The notes beneath the pieces are model-generated. The model was not told the origin of the DNA, made no database searches, and saw only the letters and a list, made by a program, of their open reading frames with translations. A stretch of 64,000 nucleotides of DNA, taken from assembly GCA_964520585.1 (NCBI GenBank), contig CAZFOO010000001.1:1-64000 (forward strand). The letters are read 5' to 3'. The DNA comes from PXAP01 sp964520585 (lineage in GTDB: Bacteria; Bacteroidota; Bacteroidia; Bacteroidales; PUMT01). This document shows positions 1-7,440 of this stretch, piece after piece; within the stretch, counting starts at the first letter, position 1; every line of letters begins with the position of its first letter. Both the position numbers and the translations under genes were made by a program.

Positions 1-92
1 AGCAGTTTCCTGATATCGTCAGTGAAATAGACCGGATAATGATGGAGGCACATGTGCCATCAATGTTATTTCCGCTTTTTAATGAAGAATAA
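1..92 (+). CDS. Sulfatase, C-terminal end (partial)
   Basis: An open frame (codons from base 3) runs in from the left edge and ends at TAA 90-92, giving 29 residues. The tail has the pattern P-D-I-V...I-x-x-I-M-x-E-A-H-V-P-S...F-P-L, which resembles the extreme C-terminus of arylsulfatase-family (alkaline phosphatase superfamily) enzymes, where a helix ending in EAR/HxPS precedes FPL. No catalytic residue lies inside the window, so substrate cannot be said. It converges on the trp operon end; no terminator hairpin is visible in the 63-bp gap (93-155). Confidence 0.5.
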   Translation, partial: QFPDIVSEIDRIMMEAHVPSMLFPLFNEE

Positions 93-155
93 TTTAAAAT
101 TAACCATAAATAGAACGTAGGGTGCACTTTTATGTCAAATTATTGCCTCGATGAA

Positions 156-941
156 TTAATCAAGTCTATTGATTCCTAGTTGCTCCTTAAGGCCATTTAT
201 TGCTTCTTTTTCATTATCACTTTTCATAAGCGATTTAAGATATGCGGTGCCTATTATAGCACCTGCACTATATTCCCATACTGTTTGGAGTGTGTTTTTA
301 TTATGGATTCCAAAACCTGTCATTACGGGATTCTGGAGTGTCGCGGACTGCAGCCGTTTGAGGTAGGATGTTTGTGCATCGCTGAAGGAATCCTGCTTCC
401 CGGTGGTAGAGGAAGAGCTTACGGCATAGATGAATCCCGTGCTGAGTTTGTCAATTTTTTCTATTCGTGGGGAACTGGTTTCGGGGGTTATCAGAAATAT
501 CATGTGGAGATCATGTGCTTTGAACATATCCTGATATGCTTCCTCGTATTCTTCAGGGGGCAGATCCGGCAGAATGACCCCGCTTATCCCTGCTTCATCT
601 GCTTTCCTGCAGAATACTTCCATTCCCATTTGCAAAACAGGGTTCAGGTATCCCATTAGTATCAGGGGTATGGTAATATTTTTTCTGGCTGCTTTAAGCT
701 GGTCCAGTAATAGTTCCAGGTTCATGCCGTTCATAATTGACTGGTGACTGGTTTGTTGTATTACCGGTCCGTCGGCCAGAGGATCGGAGAAAGGAAAACC
801 TACTTCCAGAAAGTCAATGCCCTCTTCCTGAAGAGAATGAATGATGGGAACAGTACTGTCCTTTTCGGGAAAACCTGCCGTGAAGTAGATGGAGATAAGA
901 TTTTTGTTCTTGTTTTTGAATAATTTGGTCAGGGCATTCAT
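156..941 (-). CDS. trpA: Tryptophan synthase alpha subunit
   Basis: Cleaves indole-3-glycerol phosphate to indole and glyceraldehyde-3-phosphate; the indole is channelled to TrpB. The 261 residues fit the family TIM barrel. The motif E-V-G-F-P-F-S-D-P-L-A-D-G-P near residues 46-60 contains the catalytic Glu and Asp, and a phosphate-binding segment G-F-G-I occurs near residue 210. It is the last gene of the leftward trp operon, 55 bp after trpB. No intrinsic terminator is visible downstream. Intact and ordinary. Confidence 0.97.
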   Translation of the reverse strand: MNALTKLFKNKNKNLISIYFTAGFPEKDSTVPIIHSLQEEGIDFLEVGFPFSDPLADGPVIQQTSHQSIMNGMNLELLLDQLKAARKNITIPLILMGYLNPVLQMGMEVFCRKADEAGISGVILPDLPPEEYEEAYQDMFKAHDLHMIFLITPETSSPRIEKIDKLSTGFIYAVSSSSTTGKQDSFSDAQTSYLKRLQSATLQNPVMTGFGIHNKNTLQTVWEYSAGAIIGTAYLKSLMKSDNEKEAINGLKEQLGINRLD

Positions 942-996
942 AAATGGTCTTTGATTATAAATGATCGTTATTTGATTGAATTATGCTGTTTTACCT

Positions 997-2199
997 TCAA
1001 ATATCCTCAGAGGAATAAGTTGTCTGCATTGAGCTCATATAACTTTCCATGTCTTTGTCCCCTCTCCCTGAAAGGTTCACTACTACGATATCATCTTTTT
1101 TCAGGTCAAGCTTTTTTAAAGCAGCTATTGCATGGGCCGATTCGAGGGCAGGTATGATCCCCTCGAGTTTGGTAAGCAGGTGTGCTGCCTGCATTGCCTC
1201 CGTATCGGTTATTGGGAGGTAAATTGCCCTTCCTGTCTGGTGCAGGTGTGCGTGCAGGGGACCAATGCCGGGATAATCCAGTCCGGCCGATATGGAATGT
1301 GCCTCGGTAATTTGCCCTTCGGTACTTTGCATCAGCAGCGTTCTGCATCCATGGATTATTCCTGGTGATCCCATTGATATAGTGGCTGCTGTTTTTCCTG
1401 TTCCCGCTCCTTCACCTGCAGCTTCTGCGCCTATGAGTTTTACTTTGGGATTATCAATGTAATGAAAAAAGGTGCCGGCAGCATTACTGCCTCCTCCTAC
1501 ACAAGCTACCAGGTAATCAGGATATTTTCTGTTTTCCTTTATATAAAGCTGATCAGAGATCTCTTCTGAAATAACGGATTGCAGGCGTGCAACCAGATCA
1601 GGGTATGGATGGGGACCGATAGTTGATCCTATCAGGTAATGAGTTTCTGAGGGATGGTTGATCCAGTACCTGATGGCTTCGTTTGTTGCATCTTTCAGCG
1701 TACGGCTGCCGGATGTAACCGGTATCACTTCTGCTCCCAGCATTTTCATGCGCATAACATTGGGCTGTTGCCTTTCTACATCCTTTTCTCCCATAAATAC
1801 TGTGCAGGGCAGACCTTTTAGGGCGCATACTGTAGCTGTTGCCACGCCGTGCTGACCCGCACCGGTCTCAGCAATAATCCGTTTTTTATTCATGATAATC
1901 GCCAGCAAAACCTGACCAATCACATTGTTGAGCTTGTGAGAACCAGTATGGCAAAGATCTTCTCTTTTAAGGTAAATTTTGGCTCCCATGTAATCTGAAA
2001 GTCTACCGGCATGAAATAACGGGGTGGCCCGGCCGGCATAATCACGCAGGAGATCTCTGAACTCTGTCTTGAATTTGTCTGATTCGAGTATCCTGACATA
2101 GGCGCCGGTCAGCTGCTCTATATTCAAATGCAGCATTTCAGGGATCCATGCTCCACCAAATTCACCGTAAAAGCCCTTGCTATCTATTAATTGTGACAT
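997..2199 (-). CDS. trpB: Tryptophan synthase beta subunit
   Basis: PLP enzyme that condenses indole with serine to give tryptophan. The 400 residues match the TrpB1 family. The PLP lysine lies in H-T-G-S-H-K-L-N-N (about residue 90), the phosphate-binding loop is G-G-G-S-N-A, and the E-T-G-A-G-Q-H-G segment is present. The start at 2199 lies inside the 3' end of trpF (20-bp overlap), which points to translational coupling. Partner of the adjacent trpA. Confidence 0.97.
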   Translation of the reverse strand: MSQLIDSKGFYGEFGGAWIPEMLHLNIEQLTGAYVRILESDKFKTEFRDLLRDYAGRATPLFHAGRLSDYMGAKIYLKREDLCHTGSHKLNNVIGQVLLAIIMNKKRIIAETGAGQHGVATATVCALKGLPCTVFMGEKDVERQQPNVMRMKMLGAEVIPVTSGSRTLKDATNEAIRYWINHPSETHYLIGSTIGPHPYPDLVARLQSVISEEISDQLYIKENRKYPDYLVACVGGGSNAAGTFFHYIDNPKVKLIGAEAAGEGAGTGKTAATISMGSPGIIHGCRTLLMQSTEGQITEAHSISAGLDYPGIGPLHAHLHQTGRAIYLPITDTEAMQAAHLLTKLEGIIPALESAHAIAALKKLDLKKDDIVVVNLSGRGDKDMESYMSSMQTTYSSEDI

Positions 2200-2815
2200 T
2201 TGTCCTGAGTTTTTGTATGAATACTTTTAATGAAGAAATGCTTTTGTATCCGGGGGAGAGTTCAAACCTGCTGTTAAGATCGACTCCAGCCAGACCGGGC
2301 ATATCCATATCCTGCAGGTATGGCAGATCGTTATCGCCAATGCCCCCGCTAAGGATATAGGGGGTTGTCAGATGGTACTCTTTTAATATATCATGATTGA
2401 ACTTTATGCCATTGCCTCCCGGATATCTCCCTTTTGCATCCAAAAGAAAAAGATGGCAGTTATCCTCATAAGCAGCCATTTCTTTTGGCAGAAGTGCTGA
2501 TACCCTGAAGGCCTTGATAACCAGGCAAACGGACATCAGCTTTTTGCAATATGAAGGAGATTCGTCTCCGTGTAGTTGAATCGCATCAAATTTGTATTTC
2601 GTAATAATATCCTTTACTTTTTCAAATGGCTGATCCACCGTAACCGCTACTTTCTTGATGCCGGAAGGGATGGTGGTTAAATCGAGCCGGTCAATAATTC
2701 CGGACACATCACGCGGAGAATTTTTATGAAATATAAATCCCATGTAATCAGGTGCTAACATGGCAATATCTTTCAGGTTTCTGTTATTGGTGATGCCGCA
2801 TACTTTTATCTTCAT
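2180..2815 (-). CDS. trpF: Phosphoribosylanthranilate isomerase
   Basis: Amadori rearrangement of phosphoribosylanthranilate to CdRP in tryptophan synthesis. The 211 residues begin with the hallmark K-V-C-G-I-T catalytic cysteine motif, and a C-terminal S-G-G-I-G phosphate-binding stretch and a V-D-L-N-S-R-F-E segment are present. It is a separate gene here, not fused to trpC as in enterobacteria. It overlaps trpB by 20 bp and lies 85 bp after trpC. Confidence 0.95.
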   Translation of the reverse strand: MKIKVCGITNNRNLKDIAMLAPDYMGFIFHKNSPRDVSGIIDRLDLTTIPSGIKKVAVTVDQPFEKVKDIITKYKFDAIQLHGDESPSYCKKLMSVCLVIKAFRVSALLPKEMAAYEDNCHLFLLDAKGRYPGGNGIKFNHDILKEYHLTTPYILSGGIGDNDLPYLQDMDMPGLAGVDLNSRFELSPGYKSISSLKVFIQKLRTNVTINR

Positions 2816-2900
2816 TCTTCAGATCTTTTATAATATGTGTCCGGGATTAAAATATAGTTTATATTATATTCCCAGGATTTTTTATATGTATTTCAAAATA

Positions 2901-3704
2901 TTAAGTTTGTATGGCCTGTAAATTTTCAATATCCCGGATCAGCCTTTTACACTCTTCTCCAGGATCCCGTTCTTTCATAAACATTTCTCCTATAAGAAAG
3001 CCGCTAAAGCCCTGTTGATTGAATTCAACAAGCTTTTCAGCCGAATGGATGCCACTTTCAGCGATCTTGATGCTGTTTCCTGGAAGTTTATCTATAATTT
3101 TTGACGGCACATCCATGTTAATTGAAAAAGTACCCAGATTCCTGCTGTTCACACCTACCAGTTTGCAATTACCTGGCAGTTTGTTAATACCACTTTCATC
3201 GTGTATTTCAAAAAGTACTTCCATGTTGAGCGATAAGGCCAGCTCCGAGAGACCTTTTAGTTCTTTTTCAGTTAAAATATCGGCTATAAGAAGAACTACA
3301 TCCGCACCAAGGCTTTTTGATTCAATCACCTGGTACTCATCAATAATAAATTCCTTTCTCAAAAGTGGTCCACCACAGAGTGCTCTTGCCTCAAGAAAGT
3401 CCCTGTTGCTTCCCCCGAAAAACTCTTCGTTTGTTAGAACAGATACTGCCGCCGCACCCGAATTCAGGTAGGCAGGGCATACCTTTCCGGGCATTGCTCC
3501 GGCATTGATTATTCCCCTCGAGGGAGACCTTCTCTTGAATTCCGCAATTATTCCATAACCATTTTTGTTCCTGAGAGCTCCTGCAAGGGAGCGGACCGGT
3601 GATTCAAAATATTTGCTGTTTTCAAGTGAGGAGACCGGTGTTTTTTCTTTATCTTTCAGAATACCGGCTTTTTTTGCTTTTACAATTTTTTCTAGCAGAT
3701 CCAT
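2901..3704 (-). CDS. trpC: Indole-3-glycerol-phosphate synthase
   Basis: Closes the indole ring from CdRP. The 267 residues are the normal length for a monofunctional TrpC. The N-terminus contains the substrate-binding E-F-K-R-R-S-P-S-R-G stretch (about residues 54-63), followed by a catalytic R-K-E-F-I segment and V-G-V-N-S-R-N-L near residue 185. It lies in the trp operon between trpD and trpF. Upstream is an unusual 219-bp gap carrying AT-rich repeats that separates it from trpD. Confidence 0.96.
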   Translation of the reverse strand: MDLLEKIVKAKKAGILKDKEKTPVSSLENSKYFESPVRSLAGALRNKNGYGIIAEFKRRSPSRGIINAGAMPGKVCPAYLNSGAAAVSVLTNEEFFGGSNRDFLEARALCGGPLLRKEFIIDEYQVIESKSLGADVVLLIADILTEKELKGLSELALSLNMEVLFEIHDESGINKLPGNCKLVGVNSRNLGTFSINMDVPSKIIDKLPGNSIKIAESGIHSAEKLVEFNQQGFSGFLIGEMFMKERDPGEECKRLIRDIENLQAIQT

Positions 3705-3792
3705 CTTTATTAGTTAATGGCTGTTTAATATTTATGATATTATGATTATTATATTCGGTTTTGATGTTCAGTTATCAGATTGGGTTACGAAT

Positions 3793-3870
3793 TTCAGTTA
3801 TGCTGTTTGATAATTATGTTCAATTATGATATTCAGTTATGCTGTTTGGTTATACTGTTCAGTTATGATA
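3793..3870. repeat. 39-bp AT-rich tandem repeat inside the trp operon
   Basis: Two near-identical 39-bp units start at 3793 and 3832. Both begin TTCAGTTATGCTGTTTG and both end with TTATGATA; only a few bases differ between them. Within each unit TTCA(G/A)TTATG occurs twice, so the region is built from a roughly 10-bp sub-repeat. Degenerate copies extend over about 3720-3900, filling the trpD-trpC gap. No coding potential or hairpin terminator is evident. Confidence 0.7.
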
Positions 3871-3923
3871 TTTACTAATGATATTATGGTTCTGATGTTT
3901 GTTCTGAAATTCGGTGATTTTGT

Positions 3924-4916
3924 TTACTGCATATTTATAAGTTTCCTGAAGCTTTCTAAAGCCTTTCCCGACATTATCGATTCTTTTGCGGCTTCAAGAG
4001 AATCAGAGAGGTTATTTTTGTTGTTATAGCATGAAATAGCCAGTGCCGAATTTGCCAGAACGGTGTTAAGTTGTGGCTGTGTTGCCCTGTTCTCAAGCAC
4101 AGAGAGCAATATATCCGCCGCTTCATTAATACTATCTCCGCCATGTAGTGATCTTTCATTATTAAATGGCATGCCGAAGCTTTCTGGACTGAGTACTCCT
4201 TCTCCCTGTGGAGAGAATACCTTGATGCGCGAGGTAAGTGATATTTCATCGTAGCCGTCGAGGCTGTGGACTACCACAAAATTCTTTTTTTCTTTTTGCA
4301 TCAGGTAACTGTAAAGGCGCCCTGCTTCGATGCTGAATACTCCGCTTAGCTGGTAAGCCGGATTTGCCGGGTTAACCAGCGGACCCATTATATTGAATAT
4401 GGTTTTTATTCCCAGCTGTCTTCTTACCGGTCCGACTGCTTTAAGTGCCGGATGAAACAAAGGCGCATGCATGAAGCATATTCCTGCCTGCTCGATCTCC
4501 CTTTTCAGTTTATCATTGTCGTTGGAAAACCGGTAACCAAAATGCTCCATCAGATTGGATGAGCCGGTAGAGGATGACACTCCGTAATTTCCGTGTTTTG
4601 CCACATGAATACCTGCTCCTGCCACCACAAAGGATGAAATGGTTGATATGTTGAAGGTGTTTTTACCATCACCGCCTGTTCCACAGAGGTCTATTATCTT
4701 ATCGCCGTTCAAATCTGCTTTAACCGCAAGTTCCAGCAAGGCATCCCTGAAACCCAGAAGTTCATCCAGATTTATATTCCTCATTATATAAGATGAGAGG
4801 ATTGCAGCAATCTGTGCATCATTAAACTCATTGCCGGCAATGCCCTGCATTAGCTTTCCTGCTTCTTCACGGCTTAGCTGCTGGGATTCGAGTAATTTAT
4901 CAAGTATATGTTTCAT
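3924..4916 (-). CDS. trpD: Anthranilate phosphoribosyltransferase
   Basis: Transfers phosphoribose from PRPP to anthranilate. The 330 residues match monofunctional TrpD. The glycine-rich PRPP-binding loop C-G-T-G-G-D-G-K-N-T-F-N-I-S is at about residues 79-92, followed by K-H-G-N-Y-G-V-S-S-S-T-G-S-S, the second conserved substrate loop. It follows trpG by 60 bp in the leftward operon and is not fused to the glutamine amidotransferase. The 3' side opens onto the repeat-filled spacer before trpC. Confidence 0.96.
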   Translation of the reverse strand: MKHILDKLLESQQLSREEAGKLMQGIAGNEFNDAQIAAILSSYIMRNINLDELLGFRDALLELAVKADLNGDKIIDLCGTGGDGKNTFNISTISSFVVAGAGIHVAKHGNYGVSSSTGSSNLMEHFGYRFSNDNDKLKREIEQAGICFMHAPLFHPALKAVGPVRRQLGIKTIFNIMGPLVNPANPAYQLSGVFSIEAGRLYSYLMQKEKKNFVVVHSLDGYDEISLTSRIKVFSPQGEGVLSPESFGMPFNNERSLHGGDSINEAADILLSVLENRATQPQLNTVLANSALAISCYNNKNNLSDSLEAAKESIMSGKALESFRKLINMQ

Positions 4917-4976
4917 GTTTATATCTTATTTTGTGTTATGAAGTAGCATAAGGGTTTCATGTTTATTAATGTTTTG

Positions 4977-5561
4977 TTAACGGGTGTCAAATTTTTCCAA
5001 CCAGTTAAAAACAATCTGCTTGCCTTGTGGGGTGAGAATTGATTCCGGATGAAATTGTACACCGCATACGTCCAGTTCCCGGTGACTCATAGCCATGATA
5101 TATTTTTCATCATCAAGTGCATCTGTGCGAAGGCATGAGGGAACTGAGTCTTTTTTTACCACCCATGAATGGTACCTTCCTCCCTGGAAACTTGCCGGCA
5201 ATCCGTTGAAAATGTAATGTGCAGGTTCCAGAATATTTATTGTAGTTGCCACCCCGTGATATACTTTAGCAGTATTAAGCAGACTTCCCCCGAATACTTC
5301 TGCTATGGCCTGGAGTCCGAGACAAACACCGAAAATTCTCTTCGTCTCCTTGTACCTGTCAATTATTTCAAGGAGCCTTCCTGCTTCCGAAGGAATCCCT
5401 GGTCCCGGTGACAACAATATGCCGTCATAATTATTTATTTCGGACAGTTCTATCCGGTCATTTCTGTATACATCAGTTTGGTGTTCGTTGTATTCATTAA
5501 CATAATGGACCAGGTTATATGTAAATGAATCGTAATTGTCGATAATAAGTATGCGTGCCAT
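4977..5561 (-). CDS. trpG: Anthranilate synthase glutamine amidotransferase subunit
   Basis: Class I glutamine amidotransferase supplying ammonia to TrpE. The 194 residues carry the D-N-Y-D-S-F-T-Y-N-L opening, the oxyanion strand S-P-G-P-G-I-P, the nucleophile in G-V-C-L-G-L-Q-A-I (about Cys80) and the His/Glu pair in Q-F-H-P-E-S-I. It starts 6 bp after trpE stops, so the two subunits are tightly co-translated. In many bacteria this subunit also serves p-aminobenzoate synthesis (PabA); whether it does so here cannot be judged. Confidence 0.95.
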   Translation of the reverse strand: MARILIIDNYDSFTYNLVHYVNEYNEHQTDVYRNDRIELSEINNYDGILLSPGPGIPSEAGRLLEIIDRYKETKRIFGVCLGLQAIAEVFGGSLLNTAKVYHGVATTINILEPAHYIFNGLPASFQGGRYHSWVVKKDSVPSCLRTDALDDEKYIMAMSHRELDVCGVQFHPESILTPQGKQIVFNWLEKFDTR

Positions 5562-5567
5562 AATCTG

Positions 5568-6974
5568 TTATTTAATGTTTTCTGCCATTTTAAGAGCCTG
5601 CCGGAGTGCCGATAATTTGCTTTTTACTTCTGCAAGCTCCTTCTCGGGTACCGAATCGATGACTATTCCTGCGCCTGCCTGATAAACCAGTTTTCCTCCG
5701 TAACTGGCAAATGACCTTATCATGATGGCATGATTTAGTGAACCTCCCAGTCCCATATACCCTATAGCACCACCATAGAATCCGCGACCCGTGGGTTCAA
5801 TCTGGTCAATAAGTTGTAAGGCCCTGTGTTTGGGTGCACCTGAAAGAGTGCCTGCAGGAAATGTATCGGCAAAAACCCTGTATGACTTCCGGTTTCCATT
5901 TAATTCTCCGGTTACTGTAGATACCAGGTGGATGACATGTGAATAGGCATGTACCTCTTTGTAGGACTTTACCCTGACATTTTTTGAATGCCGGCTCAGG
6001 TCATTCCTTGCCAGGTCAACCAGCATAGAATGTTCTGAGTTTTCTTTGGGATCGGACAGCAGGGCATTGGCGAGTTTTTCATCACTCAGCCTGTCGCCGG
6101 TTTTGGGAATAGTACCTGCAATCGGGTTAATTGAAGCCACACCCTCTTTTATCTGCAGCTGTGCCTCGGGGGAAGATCCGAATAATTTATAATCCAGATA
6201 GTCAAAATAGAAGAGGTAGGGTGAAGGGTTGACCGACCTCAGCGCCCTGTATACCGAAAATTCATCCCCCTGAAAGGTCTGTTCAAATCTACGGGAGAGG
6301 ACTATCTGAAAAACATCGCCCCTGGCACAGTGTTTTCTGCCACTTGCTACCATGTCAAGAAAAGTGTCATCGTCTAGATTAGTGGTTTCTTGTCCGCTTA
6401 TTCTGAAAGGAAAGGTTGTAGTATTTTTATTTGCTAGCAGGGAGATCACTTTTCTTGAGTGATTGTCCGGTTGACCTGTTTCAAGTTCACAAATGGTCAT
6501 GGTGTTATTAAAATGGTTTATCGCAATAACCACAGAATAAAGGTCATATTTTAACAACGGAACCGGGGAGGATGAATCACTACGATTAATGTTTACATTA
6601 TCAAATAAATTAACTGCTTCATATGAGGTGAATCCAAAGAGTCCGGGCAGGATCTTTTCTTCAGGCATGTTTTCTATATTAATAGAGCCGGTGAATGAAT
6701 CTGCAAGGGATACGATATCCTTATGTCCCGGACCCGGTTCTGAAACAGTCTGTTTCCCGGGAAAGTAACTTCGTACCTCCTCTGCAGTGATCTCGATTCC
6801 GGCTACCGGGTTGAGACATATATATGAATATGCGTCTTCCCGTGAACTGAAATCGGTGCATTCCAGGAGGAGGCTCTGCGGAAATGCATCACGGAGGCGC
6901 AGATACAAACCAACAGGGGTAAGGGTATCTGCTGAGAGATGCTGAATTGAACATTTAAAATTTACAGGTTCCAT
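5568..6974 (-). CDS. trpE: Anthranilate synthase component I
   Basis: Converts chorismate to anthranilate with ammonia from TrpG. The 468 residues show the chorismate-binding domain: L-S-R-R-F-E, P-I-A-G-T-I-P, D-P-K-E-N-S-E-H-S-M-L-V-D-L-A-R-N-D and A-G-A-G-I-V. The N-terminal feedback-site region reads L-L-L-E-C, where enterobacterial TrpE has L-L-E-S; the equivalent of the Trp-binding serine is cysteine. It is the first structural gene of the operon, about 20 bp downstream of an attenuator terminator and leader peptide gene. PabB is the alternative, but the trp context and TrpG partner favour TrpE. Confidence 0.95.
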   Translation of the reverse strand: MEPVNFKCSIQHLSADTLTPVGLYLRLRDAFPQSLLLECTDFSSREDAYSYICLNPVAGIEITAEEVRSYFPGKQTVSEPGPGHKDIVSLADSFTGSINIENMPEEKILPGLFGFTSYEAVNLFDNVNINRSDSSSPVPLLKYDLYSVVIAINHFNNTMTICELETGQPDNHSRKVISLLANKNTTTFPFRISGQETTNLDDDTFLDMVASGRKHCARGDVFQIVLSRRFEQTFQGDEFSVYRALRSVNPSPYLFYFDYLDYKLFGSSPEAQLQIKEGVASINPIAGTIPKTGDRLSDEKLANALLSDPKENSEHSMLVDLARNDLSRHSKNVRVKSYKEVHAYSHVIHLVSTVTGELNGNRKSYRVFADTFPAGTLSGAPKHRALQLIDQIEPTGRGFYGGAIGYMGLGGSLNHAIMIRSFASYGGKLVYQAGAGIVIDSVPEKELAEVKSKLSALRQALKMAENIK

Positions 6975-6995
6975 GTGTCAGAGATTAATTTTTTC

Positions 6996-7027
6996 ACAAA
7001 AAAAAGCCCGCTATGCTAAGCGGGCTT
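6996..7027 (-). terminator. Attenuator terminator of the trp operon
   Basis: On the minus strand a perfect 9-bp stem (AAGCCCGCT, 7019-7027, with AGCGGGCTT, 7004-7012) and 6-base loop is followed directly by a run of about eight T. It lies between the trpL leader gene and trpE, so read-through is needed to express the operon. An 11-bp alternative pairing joins TGTGTTAAGCG in the leader (7069-7079) to CGCTTAGCATA (7012-7022), which takes up one arm and the loop of the terminator. It is a clear antiterminator candidate. Confidence 0.9.
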
Positions 7028-7052
7028 ACGTAAATATTATTATGGTAATAGT

Positions 7053-7133
7053 TTACTGATAATAACAGCGCTTAACACAGCAATATATTGTGCAGTGCCA
7101 CCACCAGATATTATTATTTATTTTGTTTATCAT
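7053..7133 (-). CDS. trpL: trp operon leader peptide (three tandem Trp codons)
   Basis: A 26-codon reading frame on the minus strand starts ATG at 7133 and stops TAA at 7053-7055. It begins M-I-N-K-I-N-N-N-I, then W-W-W-H at codons 10-13, and ends C-Y-Y-Q. Three consecutive TGG codons upstream of a terminator that precedes trpE are the signature of ribosome-mediated attenuation. Codons 19-22 encode the antiterminator strand. A GCACA segment at codons 14-15 can pair with UGUGU at codons 19-20, giving the competing helix when the ribosome does not stall. Stalling on the Trp codons would block that helix and allow antitermination. Confidence 0.9.
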   Translation of the reverse strand: MINKINNNIWWWHCTIYCCVKRCYYQ

Positions 7134-7262
7134 TAAAATTAGTTGTTTTCTGATTTTGTAAAAGTAGTATATTTTTTAAAAAAACTACTCTTTTTTAAAA
7201 AAAAATGATATAGATTGAATATTTGTAAAAAAATCACTATTATTGCAATTCAAAGTAGAAAC
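7134..7262. promoter_or_regulatory. Shared divergent promoter region of trp and tyrA/aro operons
   Basis: This 129-bp, very AT-rich stretch separates the two leader genes and must hold both promoters. On the plus strand AATATTTG (7218-7225) differs by one base from the Bacteroidota -7 consensus TAnnTTTG, with a T-run about 21 bp upstream. On the minus strand TACTTTTA (also one mismatch) lies in the equivalent place. At 7163-7189 an inverted repeat AGTAGT...ACTACT flanks a T-run/A-run centre; it could be an operator or simply part of the minus promoter. Promoter assignments are inference. Confidence 0.5.
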
Positions 7263-7340
7263 ATGAGAACAGCTCACACATATTTTACCTGGAACTTTTT
7301 TTTCTTTTATTTTATGAATAAAAGGGGCCCGGGTATGTAA
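7263..7340 (+). CDS. Phe/Tyr-rich leader peptide of the tyrA-aro operon
   Basis: A 25-codon frame, ATG 7263 to TAA 7338-7340. It begins M-R-T-A-H-T-Y-F-T-W-N, then has F-F-F-F-Y-F (codons 12-17) and ends R-G-P-G-M. The cluster of Phe and Tyr codons directly before a terminator and an aromatic biosynthesis operon marks it as an attenuator leader of the pheL type. Its 3' end encodes AGGGGCC (7323-7329), which can pair with GGCCCTT (7376-7382) in the terminator stem. Stalling for lack of charged tRNA-Phe (or tRNA-Tyr) is therefore predicted to raise expression of the whole aro operon. Confidence 0.88.
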   Translation: MRTAHTYFTWNFFFFYFMNKRGPGM

Positions 7341-7365
7341 TGAACTGATCATATCATAATATTCA

Positions 7366-7408
7366 AACAAAAAATGGCCCTTCAGAATACGAGGGGCCTT
7401 TTTTGTTT
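7366..7408 (+). terminator. Attenuator terminator before tyrA
   Basis: GGCCCTTC (7376-7383) pairs with GAGGGGCC (7391-7398) around a 7-base loop, extended by A-rich against T-rich flanks (7366-7374 with 7400-7408). The T-run follows immediately on the plus strand. It sits 33 bp before tyrA and 26 bp after the leader stop. An alternative 7-bp pairing with the leader 3' end sequesters the left arm. Confidence 0.88.
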
Positions 7409-7440
7409 GAATAAGCCGGTTTTTTAAACCAATAAATATT

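Noticed and set aside
180..659. 159-codon plus-strand frame opposite trpA
   Set aside because: It lies wholly antisense to a clear trpA gene and resembles no known protein.
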